From positions 22,195,501 through 22,259,500 of the forward strand of contig NC_071671.1 in NCBI RefSeq assembly GCF_028554725.1: a stretch of 64,000 nucleotides of DNA, given 5' to 3'. Under the pieces are notes generated by a model, which saw only the letters and a list, made by a program, of their open reading frames with translations, had not been told where the DNA came from and did no database searches. Positions 38,201 through 48,900 of the stretch are shown piece by piece. The stretch comes from Zeugodacus cucurbitae. Its lineage: Eukaryota; Arthropoda; Insecta; Diptera; Tephritidae. How positions within the stretch are numbered: position 1 is the first letter of the stretch; each line of letters starts with the position of its first letter. A program made the translations under genes and the position numbers.

Positions 38201-41200
38201 TGGCAGTGGTGCTACCATTGCTACAACAACAACAACCACATCAGCATCAGCAGCGTCTCTATCTACTAACAGCAATAGCTCGGGCTCTAATGCTGGCTTT
38301 GGTGGTGGTGGTGGTAGTGGTGGTAATGAAAAACATATCTTACTTTTACACCTTTGTACATATACACATACATACATACATTTATCATTAATGTAAATAT
38401 TTTTAAATTAGCTTTATTTTATAATAATTTTTGAGGTTATAGCTCTGTTTTAAACGGCTTATGCTTGTAATTTGGCAAACTTTTTGTTTTTGCTTTTTCA
38501 CTTTTATTTAAGTTGATAGTTGCGGAGAGATCAAACAATTGCACACCGTAAGCCTGGCTATTTTTTAATTATTTGTATATTTATCGGAAAGGATAAAATC
38601 CAATCAGAGAGGTCAAACAATTGCACACCGTAAGCCCGGCTATTTTTTTTAATTATTTGTATATTTATCGGAAATGATAAAAATCCAATCAGAAAGGTTT
38701 TTGCTTTATTTTTTTTTAATTTGTAATCATTTTATTTAATTAGATATATATATTTTTTGTATTTATTATTTCAATTTCTTAAACAAACAAAAATAATTTA
38801 TTTAGTTATTTTTTTATTGTTTATAAATTATTGCTGATATTTAATTTTTATTTATTTATTATATAATTTTTGCTAATTTATTTATTTTATTTGAAATTTT
38901 TATTTATTATTTTGATTGCTTATTGATTGTACTGATATTTTTTATTATTAATATTTATTTATTTTAACTTTTTTTTATTTTTGTATATTTTGGTAGCAAT
39001 ATTTTGTATTATTTAAATTTATTTAGTTTATATTTTTAATTTGTATTTTGTTTTATTTTACATTCGTTATTTTTTTTTTGTTTTAATTTCATTTTTTTTT
39101 TGTTAGAAATCATTGCTGCTTTTTCTTTGTTATTTATTTATTATTTAGTTTATGTTTTTTTAGTTTTTATTTTATTTTTTTATTAATTTTGTTTTAATTT
39201 TATTTAATTTATTTTACATTTGTAATTTTTTTTAATTTTAAGTATATTTTTGTTGTAATTTTTATTTGTTTTTTTTTTTTTGTAAATTGTTGCTTATTTT
39301 CTCAATACATTCTTAATTATGTTATTTATTTGCTCATTTTATTTTTATGGTAAAAAAGAATTATAGTTTACTCACCATAATTATTTTTAAATCCAATAAT
39401 CACTTTCACCCAGCATAACGGCATAATGCTTATATGAATTACTCTAAATCAGATTTTATACTCGCTTCAACATCGCTTCACCTCTCCTTCCCTCCATTGC
39501 AGCAACTTCCAATGGTCACATTGGTGGTAAAGGCCACCGTCGCAGCGCGGATAAGGAGAATAGGAATAAAGGCGGCGGCGGTGGCAGTGGCGGTGGCGCT
39601 GATGTGGATGCCAAACATAATAAACAAAACAACAACAGCAGTTTCCAAGCTGTCGACACCAGTCATAACAGCAGCAGTAACATCTCGATGAAAGATCGCA
39701 GCGATTGTGAGGTGTCAGCGAATAGTAACAGTACAACACCGCAACAACAAACGAAAGAGAAAAGTGGTGAGCTGCGTACCTGACAGCTGGAATAGATAAA
39801 ACTAATGCATTTTTTTCTCTCTCTCTCTTTTCACGTCCACACAGATGACCAACGCACGTCGTCGAAAAAATCCAATACACAAAGCGCTTCCGGTGCGACG
39901 TCGCCGGCGGCAGCGAATGGCAATGTGCTGCAATTTGAAGCCGATGATGTTGTAGCTGTGGAGCCGGTCGAACGTACTAAAGGTGAGTTGTGTGAAATTA
40001 ACTTCAAAGTTATTTTTCGTTATAAATAAATATAATTTGCTTGCTTTCCAGGTCGTCGCAATCGTGCGCGCAAAGATAATGCTTCCAAGGACAATCATCA
40101 CAACACTTCTTCGCATAATACCAGCAACAATGCGGCGAACAACCCCAATACACACTCGCACAATCACCATCAACAGAACAGCACCACCAACAACAACAAC
40201 AATAGCGCTGGCAATAGCAAAGATGCCGCTGCCAACACTCAAACCCATAACAGTAACAATTCGGACGCCTCATCGGTGTCCTCATCCACCTCATCGGCCA
40301 GTTCGGCCTCGTCATCGTCAGCGTCGTCCGTTGCATCTGCTTCGGTCTCGTCCACCATCTCGCAAATAGCCACGAAAATGGTCTCAAAAGTCTGTGAAAC
40401 ATGTCTCAAACTGGAGGCGGACGTTAAAAAGTTCCGCGCCGAGTTAAGTCACATGAAGCAAATCGAAAATGAACTGCGTCAGAAGCTCGAGTCGAATTTG
40501 ACTACGAAATCCTGTTTGCAGGCCAAACAGAAGGAGTGCGACGAGCTGGAGAAACGCATACAGGAGCTAACGAATGGTCGGCATGCTGATATGCTGCAAC
40601 TGCAGACGATCGAACGGCGTTTGGCCGAGGAACGCCGGCAGAAGCAATCGTTGGACGCACAATTGAATAATGAGAAGAAAGCCCGTAAAATTGCCGAAGA
40701 GAAGGCCGCACGGCCGGAATGCAGTGCGCAGTGTAAGCAGCGCAAGCAGCAAATGGATGAGGAGATCAAGCAGCTGCGGCGTGAACTGAAAGCGACTGAG
40801 GAGGCGAAACAGTTGGCCGAGCAGCATGGACGCAAGTGGGAGCAAGAGGTGAGTAGTGGCAGCAACGTGTACTGTACAGTTCTAAATGTATATATGTTAC
40901 AGTTACGCATGTTCGAGGCTGAGATACGTAATCGTAATTCGGCGCAACCGGACGCCGAGATGCTGATGAACGCGTTGGCCGCGATGCAGGACAAAAACTG
41001 TACACTCGAAAAGAATCTTTCAGCCGAGACGAGAGTTAAGCTGGACTTATTCTCAGCTCTGGGTGACGCCAAGCGCCAACTGGAGATATCGGACAGTGAG
41101 TTGTTGCAACACACACACCGAAAAATAACTGAACACACGACTGACACACACTGTTTTTTTCACATTTCACAGCTCGTCGTCGTGCCAAGGAGGATGAAGT

Positions 41201-41963
41201 GCTCGACTTGAAGGCGAAAATCGCGCAATTACTTTGCGTCATGCCGACAGATCAGCTCTTGCCCGCCTGCGGCTCAGCCAGCGGCAGTTCGATGTTGCGT
41301 ATGAACGATACGCCACCGTTGCAAACCGGTCCCGGCCCAGCTTCGCCCATGTTGAGCAGCCTAAGCGCGGCAGCAGCGGCCCAACAAGCTGCAGCGGCTG
41401 CGGCGGCGGCGGCAGTAGTGGCTGGGCATCCACTATCGGCACGTGTTGGTCCACCGAATTCCGTTGCCGATTATGGTGTGCAGCAATCGCCGCCCGACTA
41501 TGTAACGGCACAACATCAGCATCAGCACCAACATCAATTGCAACATACACACCATCAGCAACAGCAGCAGCATCATCAGCAGCATCAACAACAACTGCAT
41601 CAGCAGCAGCAGCAGCAGCAGCAACATCAGCAACAACAAATGCATCAACAACAGCAACAACATCATCAGCATCAGCATCAGCATCAGCAGCTCCAACAAC
41701 ATCAGCAGCACCAGCAACAACAACATCAGCAGCATCAACAACAACAGCTTCAGCAGCAACAACAACAGCAGCAGCAACAGCAAGTGCCCGTATCGGTGGG
41801 CACGCCGGTATTTGTATCGGCGTCATCGCCGGGCGCTAGCATCAATAGCGGTTCCAGCCTCGACCCAAATGCGTCCGTGTACACGCCCAAAGGTGGGCCG
41901 GGTGCACCGGGCGGCGCCGGAGTGGTTGGTGTGCCTGTGGGCGGCGGTGCCGGTGATGCCTGA
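32234..41963 (+). CDS. Macoilin: Macoilin (TMEM57 homologue), 10 coding exons
   Basis: Macoilin is a conserved ER membrane protein of neurons that affects excitability in worms. Exons read by splice sites and frame are 32234-32313, 35040-35184, 36940-37066, 37156-37282, 37346-38322, 39503-39766, 39845-39982, 40052-40848, 40903-41095 and 41173-41963. The product is about 1212 residues, roughly twice the vertebrate protein (about 660). It starts MKRRNADCGKLRRPIKRNK and has four hydrophobic segments at about residues 30-50, 76-95, 97-115 and 122-137. The signature PVVTMGFGFKSYIGYRIRQR follows at about 165. Residues about 200-730 are Ala/Ser/Gln/His/Asn/Gly-rich inserts. A coiled coil starts at CETCLKLEADVKKFRAEL (about 735) and runs to about 970 with the family block LDLFSALGDAKRQLEI. 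The tail has a 90-residue Gln/His tract and a Gly/Pro-rich end. The extra length lies in the low-complexity parts. Confidence 0.95.
32314..35039 (+). other. Macoilin intron 1
   Basis: Donor GCAG|GTGAGT and acceptor CTACTTCCAG|CACAAC bound it. The intron contains CAA/AAC microsatellites (about 34657-34700) and a strongly A/T-only stretch at about 34210-35000. I see no exon or mobile element. Confidence 0.6.
35040..37282 (+). CDS. Macoilin transmembrane-region exons 2-4
   Basis: Three exons (35040-35184, 36940-37066, 37156-37282) code the four membrane segments: KFLILWAIVITADFMFMF, SVLFVCIAITSDLVCLFFI, WLLFAASTYVWVQYVW and TIILWMLFVYLEAG. The RWKDARHMPHLDLCRPFAAH loop follows. Splice phases 2, 0, 1 and 2 join without breaks. 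Intron 2 hosts the 1.5-kb dispersed repeat. Confidence 0.92.
35214..36704 (+). repeat. Dispersed repeat family A, 1.49-kb copy in macoilin intron 2
   Basis: It begins AAAACAAGTAAGGAAAGGCT and AAGTTCGGGTGCAACCGAAC (a GTTCGG/CCGAAC hairpin), then TTTTATACTCTCGCAA. It ends TTGCGAGAGTATAAAA, the reverse complement of that last block, so the ends form a 16-bp inverted repeat. The interior has repeated GGGCGTGG and CACGCCCA words and a GACGGACGG run near 36530. Open frames are not conserved between copies. I see no transposase or reverse transcriptase coding. I recall it as an abundant fly repeat but cannot name its class. Confidence 0.85.
37346..38322 (+). CDS. Macoilin exon 5 with low-complexity insert
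   Basis: It starts with CIGYPVVTMGFGFKSY and RQRRQREVAKENEFYMQLLQ, conserved in the family, then turns into Ala/Ser/Thr, poly-Ala (about 37750-37815), Gln/His/Asn and Gly runs. The donor chosen is GGTG|GTAATG at 38322 because it joins the next exon in frame. Reading on instead gives a stop at 38396, a possible truncated isoform. Confidence 0.82.
38525..38698. repeat. Tandem duplication of about 82-85 bp in macoilin intron 5
   Basis: Two near-identical adjacent copies run from TCAAACAATTGCACACCGTA through ATTTGTATATTTATCGGAAA to AAATCCAATCAGA. They differ in a few bases and a T-run length, so the duplication is recent. Confidence 0.9.
38700..39360 (+). repeat. T-rich simple sequence in macoilin intron 5
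   Basis: About 650 bp are almost only T and A, with T strongly in excess on the sense strand (TTTATTTATT, TTTTTTTATT words). No exon is present. The following 150 bp regain normal composition before the acceptor at 39502. Confidence 0.8.
39503..41963 (+). CDS. Macoilin exons 6-10: Ser/Asn-rich linker, coiled coil, Gln/His tail
   Basis: Exons 6 and 7 (39503-39766, 39845-39982) code Gly/Asn/Ser-rich linker with KDRSDCEVSANSNSTTPQ and FEADDVVAVEPVERTKG. Exon 8 (40052-40848) adds a Ser-rich run and then the coiled coil. Exon 9 (40903-41095) holds the conserved LSAETRVKLDLFSALGDAKR. Exon 10 (41173-41963) holds DLKAKIAQLLCVMP, then low complexity and the Gln/His tract at about 41515-41785. The stop TGA is at 41961-41963. 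The intron 40849-40902 is only 54 nt and has no in-frame stop. Confidence 0.9.
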
Positions 41964-43015
41964 CAACATCCTGCATCTGTGGGCGTCGTTAGCCACCTGA
42001 TGCGACGTAACGTTTGAGATTGAGATTATTATTTAAGTTATTGATACATCCTCAACAGACACTGCAACAAAAACAACCGCAACAACAATTACAATTAATA
42101 TGAATACAAAAAAAAAACTATTTGCAAAATATTTGAACAGCAAGCAAAGCGTATGCTCGTGTTGACAGCTAGCGAGTTGCTGCTGAATGTGAGACTCGAA
42201 TGGGTCGATTGGATGGATGTGGGTGTTCACCTCAGCTTGCTAGTCAAATGGCAACGCTCAGTGCAGATACAAACCAACAGATGTGAAATATTGATAAATA
42301 CAAAATAAAAAAAACAATTATTAACAAAGCAAAGGATAACAAATATCTACAACAAAATAAGAACAACCAACATGAACATGGACATAAAAAAATGCAAATG
42401 AACATGATATTATCTTATTGAAAAAGAAAAAAAACATAAAACAACAACAAGAAAAAACAAAAAGAACACAAATTAAAAAGAAAAATGAAAGCAAGACTCG
42501 ACTGCCTTTGATTACAGCCTATGTTTAAGTGGGCAGCTTGCCGTTAGCCGTATAGAATTGTTTTCTGTAAATTTCAACTAAGTTGCCTAATAAGATTTTT
42601 TATTTTTTATTTGACATTTTCTTATAATTTTGTAATCTACTCAGGAAGAAAAATTTCATCAAGTTGGAGATTGCTTCCGAGCATATAGTCTAATTAAATC
42701 AGTTCAACTGTTGATGAGCAGTAATAAACCTTAATGAGCACCTTCTGGCGGCACGGTTCACCCGGGAAATTACTATTTCAACCGCTCACAGCTAATCTGC
42801 ACTGCTACGAGGTCTCTAGTTAGGAATTTTGAAAGACAGAAGCTGTCATTATCCTTCCTTACTACTGCACAGGCCCTGGGTCTCTCACTTGAAGAGATCC
42901 AAAATTAACTTTCTGTCTCTGTCTGTGTCCTCCCCTCTAAAAGCACACGGTTCCTGAATTAGGAAGGCACCCAAGTTATCCGCATTGAACCTGTTCGAGA
43001 TGACAGCCGAGGTAG
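41964..43015 (+). other. Macoilin 3' UTR and intergenic DNA
   Basis: After the stop come CAACAA-rich and A-rich sequence with several AATAAA-like words (for example near 42300), so the mRNA probably ends within about 500 bp. Beyond that I recognise nothing until the dispersed repeat at 43016. Confidence 0.4.
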
Positions 43016-43175
43016 CCATAGTTGTTGTTGTTGTAGTAGCGGCATAAAACATTCCCAAATAATTTTAAGGAATGATATGACAGTCCTTGGCCTGATAAAA
43101 ATCCGGGGTTGTTCCGGTTACGTAGAACCGACTGTCGTGGGAACGGCACGACGAACCTCGTCTGGTGCAGAGTAC
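43016..43175 (+). repeat. Dispersed non-coding repeat with short hairpin
   Basis: The order is GTTGTTGTTGTTGTAGTAGC, GGCATAAAACATTCCC, GACAGTCCTTGGCC, a CCTGATAAAAATCCGG near-hairpin, then ACGTAGAACCGACTGTCGTG and GGAACGG. A reverse-complement remnant lies at 30190. I recall similar sequence as a frequent fruit-fly repeat; its class is unknown to me. Confidence 0.5.
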
Positions 43176-43516
43176 CGGTCCATTCCATCCTTCTAGGGGC
43201 GGAGCAATATCTGCACTCATTCAGCAGTAGCCTTGAACGGAATAAAATGCCCGAGAAGGTTAGAGGATGTTTGCAACTGGAAAAGGGTTGCTTGATATCG
43301 AAATCAATAACGAACGTAAGTCTCATAATCTAAAATGTCTCAATAAGACCATATCAAATCTATGTATATAAATAATTATAAAGGAAAAAAGCAATTTAAA
43401 TATCAATAAAATGTATGCAATTAACGGATTTCGTGGCGAGTTTTGAAGTTTACAAAATGCATCAAATTAAAAAACATCAAATCAATTGACATCACTAACG
43501 ACATTTGTTTATGTGT

Positions 43517-43524
43517 TATCGATA
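43517..43524 (+). promoter_or_regulatory. DRE (TATCGATA) promoter motif
   Basis: A perfect TATCGATA, the DREF-binding element of fly housekeeping promoters, lies 102 bp upstream of the ATG at 43626. It points to a TATA-less, broadly active promoter. Confidence 0.6.
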
Positions 43525-43625
43525 ACAATCGACACATCTCTATTAAATAACATCAAATGCATATTTTGAAATTGCCAATTGTGTATTTTTTTTTGTGTAT
43601 TTGAGATGTTTCGTGTTAAAAACAA

Positions 43626-44273
43626 ATGGTACGAATACGGGGCTTAAGATGTGGATTAGCAAATGATAATCATCTGCTAGAACCAGCGAACACTAAAATT
43701 AAGGACCCAAAACTCATTGATTTCGTGCGTAAGCGGCGCATTGATTTTCGCGGAGAAGAGCTGGTGTGTAAACGATGTGCTGAAGAACTTAAACGTATTT
43801 ATTTGGAGAAAATTAGACGAGCTCAAGAATTGAAACACGTAAAACACCAAAGATCCTTGGAGTTGTCCTCATCATTTACAGACCAAGATGATACCAATAT
43901 TAGTCGGCAACGGCGTGCCTTGCATGCGGTAAAGAAAAGTTCAACCACAACAACTACATCAGCAGACGTTGAAGAGCAACACAGTACATCCCAATCAACA
44001 ATAGACGAGGGCCCGTCCACAAGTGCTGCTGCAGCAGCTAAAATAAAACGTAAACAACAGGGAGCGGCACGACGAAGGCGTGGTGTGGGGCATACCACAG
44101 GTGATGAGGACGATGCAGACGCTGATGATGATGACGACGAATATGCGCCAAGTCCAAATGCTGTAAATGGCACACGACTCCCACACATACAACCTATACC
44201 AAAGAGGAGAAAATTTGTACATGCAAATCCAGATGTGCTGAAAATCTACATGGCGGGCCTGACGGGTGGATAA
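43626..44273 (+). CDS. Unrecognised intronless gene, 215-residue basic/acidic protein
   Basis: I do not recognise this protein. The ATG at 43626 is the first in frame after the DRE promoter, and the reading frame is open to TAA at 44271-44273 without introns. Residues 1-75 look like a small conserved domain: RIRGLRCGLANDNHLLEP, KLIDFVRKRRIDFRGEELVC and CKRCAEELKRIY, with a CxxC pair and one earlier Cys that could bind zinc. Then come Ser/Thr-rich linker, a KIKRKQQGAARRRRG basic stretch (possible nuclear signal), an acidic DEDDADADDDDDEY run and the C-terminus PIPKRRKFVHANPDVLKIYM AGLTGG. The two ends look constrained and the middle is low complexity. Nuclear location is inference from composition. 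The normal codon usage and a promoter motif argue for a real gene. Confidence 0.8.
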   Translation: MVRIRGLRCGLANDNHLLEPANTKIKDPKLIDFVRKRRIDFRGEELVCKRCAEELKRIYLEKIRRAQELKHVKHQRSLELSSSFTDQDDTNISRQRRALHAVKKSSTTTTTSADVEEQHSTSQSTIDEGPSTSAAAAAKIKRKQQGAARRRRGVGHTTGDEDDADADDDDDEYAPSPNAVNGTRLPHIQPIPKRRKFVHANPDVLKIYMAGLTGG

Positions 44274-44462
44274 TACTTATTGTAATAAGTAGTAAATCAA
44301 ATCATTTGTGTAAATAATTCATTAAAACGACTGTTTATTTGTAAGGATTTGTACTGTTGTAGTCATATGTATTTGTGTTATATTAAAAATTGTTAAATTT
44401 ATGAATATATCGTCGTTTTTTGTAAATTAAGGCTTTACTGTATAAAAACGGTTACAAAAATG

Positions 44463-45437
44463 TTATTTAAAATATTGGCCGTCGATAGCTACTACTTTTG
44501 ACCATCTTCATAGCAGCATGCGTATTCCGTGACGAAAGAACTCCTCATCTTTCGAGTCGATCCAAGTATCAATCAAATTTTTGACTTCTTCATAAGAACT
44601 GAAATGCTCGGTAGCTAGACCGTGTGCCATCGATCGGAACAAGTGGTAGTCAGATGGAACAACGTCTGGCGAATACGGCGGGTGGGGTAAGATTCCCATT
44701 TCAGCGTCTCCAAATATTTCCGAGCATTGTCATGCTGAAGAATGACTTTATCGTGTCTTTCCTCGTACTGTGGCTGTTTTTTTTTAGTGCTCGGCTCAAA
44801 CTCATCAATTGCGTTCGGTATCAATCTCCTGTGATGGTTTTACTTGGCTTTAGCAGCTCATAATGACCTTGGCGCCGTGAATGTTCCATTTTGCCGTCGA
44901 CGTGAAGGCATGTACAAGCTTTCCCCATGACTTTTTTCGCTTAGGATTATCGAAGTGGACCCATTTTTCGCCGCCAGTGACATTGCGATGTAAAAATCCC
45001 TTTCGGTTGTGCCTTTGAAGCATCTATCCACATGCAATGAAGCGCCGTTCGACATCTCTTGGTTTCAAGTCGTAAGGAACCCAGTTTCCTTGTTTCTGAA
45101 TCATCCCCATGGCTTTGAGGCGTTTTGATACGGCTTGCTATGTCACTTGCAACGATTCGGTCAATTCCTCTTGGGTTTGAAACGCATCTTGGTCGAGTAA
45201 TGCTTCCAATTCAGCATCTTCGAAAATGTTCTCCCTTCCACCACCATGCCGGTCTTCGACTTCATAATCACCATTCTTAAAACCTTGAAACCATTCGCAA
45301 TATGTTCTTTCATTTAGGAAAGCCTCACCGTATGTATCCGAAAGCATTCGATGAGCCTCAGCCGCACTTTTCTTGGAATTAAAAAAGAAAATCAAAATTT
45401 CCTGCAAATGTCGAGAATTCGGCTCAAAAAGTGCCAT
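44463..45437 (-). pseudogene. mariner-family transposase, inactivated
   Basis: Read on the minus strand, it starts MALFEPNSRHLQEILIFFF and continues with the HTH part SAAEAHRMLSDTYGEAF, FEDAELEALLDQDAFQTQEE, then LKAMGMIQKQGNWVPYDLKP. The catalytic region follows: VTGGEKWVHFDNPK, HDKVILQHDNAR, YLETLKWE, YSPDVVPSDYHLF and the tail VVAIDGQYFK. Stops interrupt at LQVT*QAVSKR and FIACG*MLQRHN, the WWDQ block is missing near 44855, and frameshifts follow. The first Asp of the DD34D triad (TGDEKW in active elements) is Gly; the other two Asp are present. I found no clear terminal inverted repeats. It lies between the 3' end of the unrecognised gene and the URB1 promoter. Confidence 0.9.
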
Positions 45438-45684
45438 TTTCTGTTGAGAATAAGTTTGGGATGCAAACAGGTATCTACAAATATTTTGTTGGGTTAATGT
45501 TGACACAAAGCTGTAGACATAATATTTACGTGATTTTAAAAAATTGTGTTTGAAATTACGACAGCTTCAGAAGAGACGTTGGAAAAGGTAACCAATAGAT
45601 TCATTATAACAATTGGCGCAAAAGATGGCTGTCCCACAAGGGTTAAATTCAAAACAATAATTTCGAGACTCTAAGCGTTGTCAA

Positions 45685-45694
45685 ATCAGCTGAT
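45685..45694 (+). promoter_or_regulatory. E-box core-promoter motif of URB1 (Ohler motif 5)
   Basis: ATCAGCTGAT is a perfect match to the fly core-promoter motif AWCAGCTGWT. It lies 222 bp upstream of the URB1 ATG, with a second CAGCTG at 45696. This suggests a short leader of roughly 200 nt. Confidence 0.5.
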
Positions 45695-45906
45695 CCAGCT
45701 GTGAGTGAAAAAAGTGGAAATTGAAAGAAAAACAAAAAACAAGAAGAAGAGCATTCAACAGCAAACGTCAAATAAGAACACACGTGCAAAGTTAGCTGCA
45801 CGCTTTTTATCCAAATAAAATAGTGAAAAAACTGTAAATTGAAAATAGCGTTAGGATTTATAAATAATAAATTTGAATTCAAGGTGTGATTATTAATTTA
45901 CAGAAA

Positions 45907-48900
45907 ATGGCAATCGAGGCAAAGAATAAAAGAAAACGTAAACATCAGAACGTGCAAGAGAATGGCGAAGACTTGCCCGATGAAGGAGAAGTTGCAGTGC
46001 CGAAGAAAATCGCCAAGAAAGCAAAACCAGCCAAGGAGGATAAAAAGCAGCATAAAAATAATAAAAAAGGCAAGTCACCTGCTGCTGTAGCGCAGGAAAA
46101 TGCCAAACAGCTAGCTAAGGATGCAAAATATACAAACGGTGATGCAGAAGTACAAGATGAGGAGGAAGAAGAAGAATATGGTGAGGAGACAATGCAGGAG
46201 CACGATTCCGGTTATGAAGAGAAATCAATGAAGTTTGCCAAAGATTTCAAAATGCTAAACTTTCGTACAAAGCTGCGCAGCAATAATTTTATAACAGGTA
46301 AAATATATTTTTCATAAATTTTTCGATTTGAGTGATCAGTGAAAATTTTTTTATCTGCTTAGAGCTCCGCCACTTTCTGCATATTGTGCAATCGCGTCCC
46401 AAATTAGTCGCCAAATACATAGAGAAGCGTGGCAAACCGCTCGAATTGGCTGAAGCACTGGAGCGTGTGGACAAACAAAATGTGCTACACATTGGCTATC
46501 TTTGCCAGGCGTTGCAGCTGGTGCTAATGGAAATTGTTTCCAATCAAAAGGAACACATGGAGTCGGCAGTTTATGCATCACGGTACTTTCTCAAATCACA
46601 TGGCGCTGTGATTGATCAACTGCTGAAATCCGCACAATTACAACATCGACGCACTGCGCTCAAATTACTCACCGCCATAGTGTGTGTCGACCCACAATTG
46701 GGGCGTCAATTGCTCGCCTCCTACGACATACTCTCCAATGTAAAGAAAATCGAAAATATGCTTTCACATTCACCGCTAGAGTTGAAAGAAACGGAAACTG
46801 TGCGTAAATGTTTCATACACTTTGTGCTCGCCTATTTGATTGACGGCAATACGCTGCTCATACGTAATATACTGGATCGTGGAGCGCTGATACGTGCACT
46901 CGCTTCTGGTTTGCAATATGATGATCATGTAACGGTTTCTGTTGTGGTGAGCACACTGCGTAAATACGTTTTGGAATGCAATGAAATATCGAAGACGAAA
47001 AAAATACATGTCTTCGATGCTGAGTGCTGTAGATATTTTACGCGCCTCTACGATTGGTTTGGGCCCAAAGTGTATGCCACTAAGTGTGCCGGTAAACAGG
47101 GACCACACACACAGTTGAGTTTGGAACATATTGAGTCGCTGGTGAATGAGGAGGAGCGCGATGCGGTGGCGAAGGTGACACATGAATTTCTGTTACTGTT
47201 AATGACTTCGCGTAAGCATGGCATCTGCTTTGATGCAGTGACAAATTACCGGCAGAAACATAATGCCATACAGGGTGCGTAAATTTTTTATTTATTTTTT
47301 TATTGTAAATATAACCTCAATTTATTTTTTATATGACGCAGGCAAAGTTGTTGGTATGCTCATCAAACCTTGGTGCAATGCACGCAAAACGGAGCTGGTT
47401 ATACGCATACTTACCACCTGTCCGGACCTCGCACGTCACACGGTACGTCATTTTGCTGGCATTGTAAATCCAATGCGCACGGCTCAGCGTGATTGGGTTG
47501 CTGCTTGTGAATTTCTCACGCTTATTATCAGCACTTTGCAACCAGAATTGTTGCGCGCCGCTTTAGATAAAATCACACTCACCGATTGCACCTACTTCAT
47601 CAAAGATGTCTGCTTGCCTATCGAATCGTTGGCCCTGTTGACTGGTGCAAAAATGGTGCGTCACAAGACGTTCGCCTTTCGTTTGGCCGCCAATAAACTG
47701 TTGTATGCCATGTTTGCGCAATATTCCGCCTATTTAGCGGCCATAACGAAACGTGAGGAGGCGCGTGGCAATTTGAATTCATTGCGTCGTTTTCGTTTGG
47801 ATATACTAAATCACATTTTGGTGAATTTTCCCACAGTTGAGGAGATACTCTTCTCGCTGTATATGTCTATCAAAGATCAGGAGACCGAGGATGTGATTGT
47901 GTTGCATCACTTAGATGTTGCGTTAGATTTGCTGCTGGTTATTTGTAAGGAGCATCGTTCGTTTGTGAATAAAACCAGCACCATTTTGGATTATTTGAAT
48001 CTGTTGCGTCCGCTGTACGCCGGTGATGAGACGGGTGAAGCCAGCGGCGACACAGGCAATATTAAATTGGAATTGAAGGCAATTAAAACCATATTGTTGT
48101 TGCTGCCGAAAGCGCTAGAGCCCACCGAACAGCTGTTTAGCAGTGTATTGAAATCATTCATTAAGGCTTACATGTATGGCAACGACGTGGTGCGCGTTGA
48201 GGCGGGACAGTTGTTGCATAAAATATTTTTGAATACCGGACTTTTTGACTCCGGTGTGTGGGAGATCGATTTGTGGTTGGAAGCTTTGCGTTTCTTCGAC
48301 GCCGACACCGTAGATGTGGTGACACAGGTGTTCATCGAGGCGCTGCAGGTGCGTAGCAGTGTTTTAAAGTGTACGGTTTATATTTATATTTTTTTTAACT
48401 GCACACAGGTCACGCGCGTTGATGTTGAGATGCCAAAAACCACCGAAACCATATTGAATGAGCAAAATTTGCAGAAACTCTTTGTGAATATCGAGAGTGG
48501 TCTCTCCGTGCAAGCTTATGTGGAGAGTGTTTCGCTGAGCAAGCTTATGCCGCTGATCTTTAAGGGTGTTGAAATCATTGCGCCACTTGATAAATACCTA
48601 GAAACTGTGTGTCTGCTGCTCTATCACTACTACCCGAATCCAGAGCAAGTCTATCAATTGTACAAGGTGGAGTTTAAGACGCTCAGTAAATATATGTGTA
48701 GCTGGCTAGCCACAAGCGGCAAAGAACTAACGCTCGCAAGCGCCAAATTGCCTGCAGAATTAAGCATTTTGTCGCAACTACATGACGCGCTTGTAAGCGG
48801 TGAAGTGAAGTTTGCTAAAATTTTTGCGAAATCAAAAACTGAAGTGCAACCGCTTGAGCTGACACTACGTGGTGAAACCGTCGCGCTCAGCTCTGAGTTG

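Noticed and set aside
41234..41839. Ala/Thr-rich plus and Val/Asp-rich minus frames over macoilin exon 10
   Set aside because: Other frames of the CAN repeat; the macoilin frame joins correctly to upstream exons and the conserved coiled coil.
42976..43333. 116- and 74-codon frames around 43.1 kb
   Set aside because: They coincide with the dispersed repeat at 43016 and lack a gene context.
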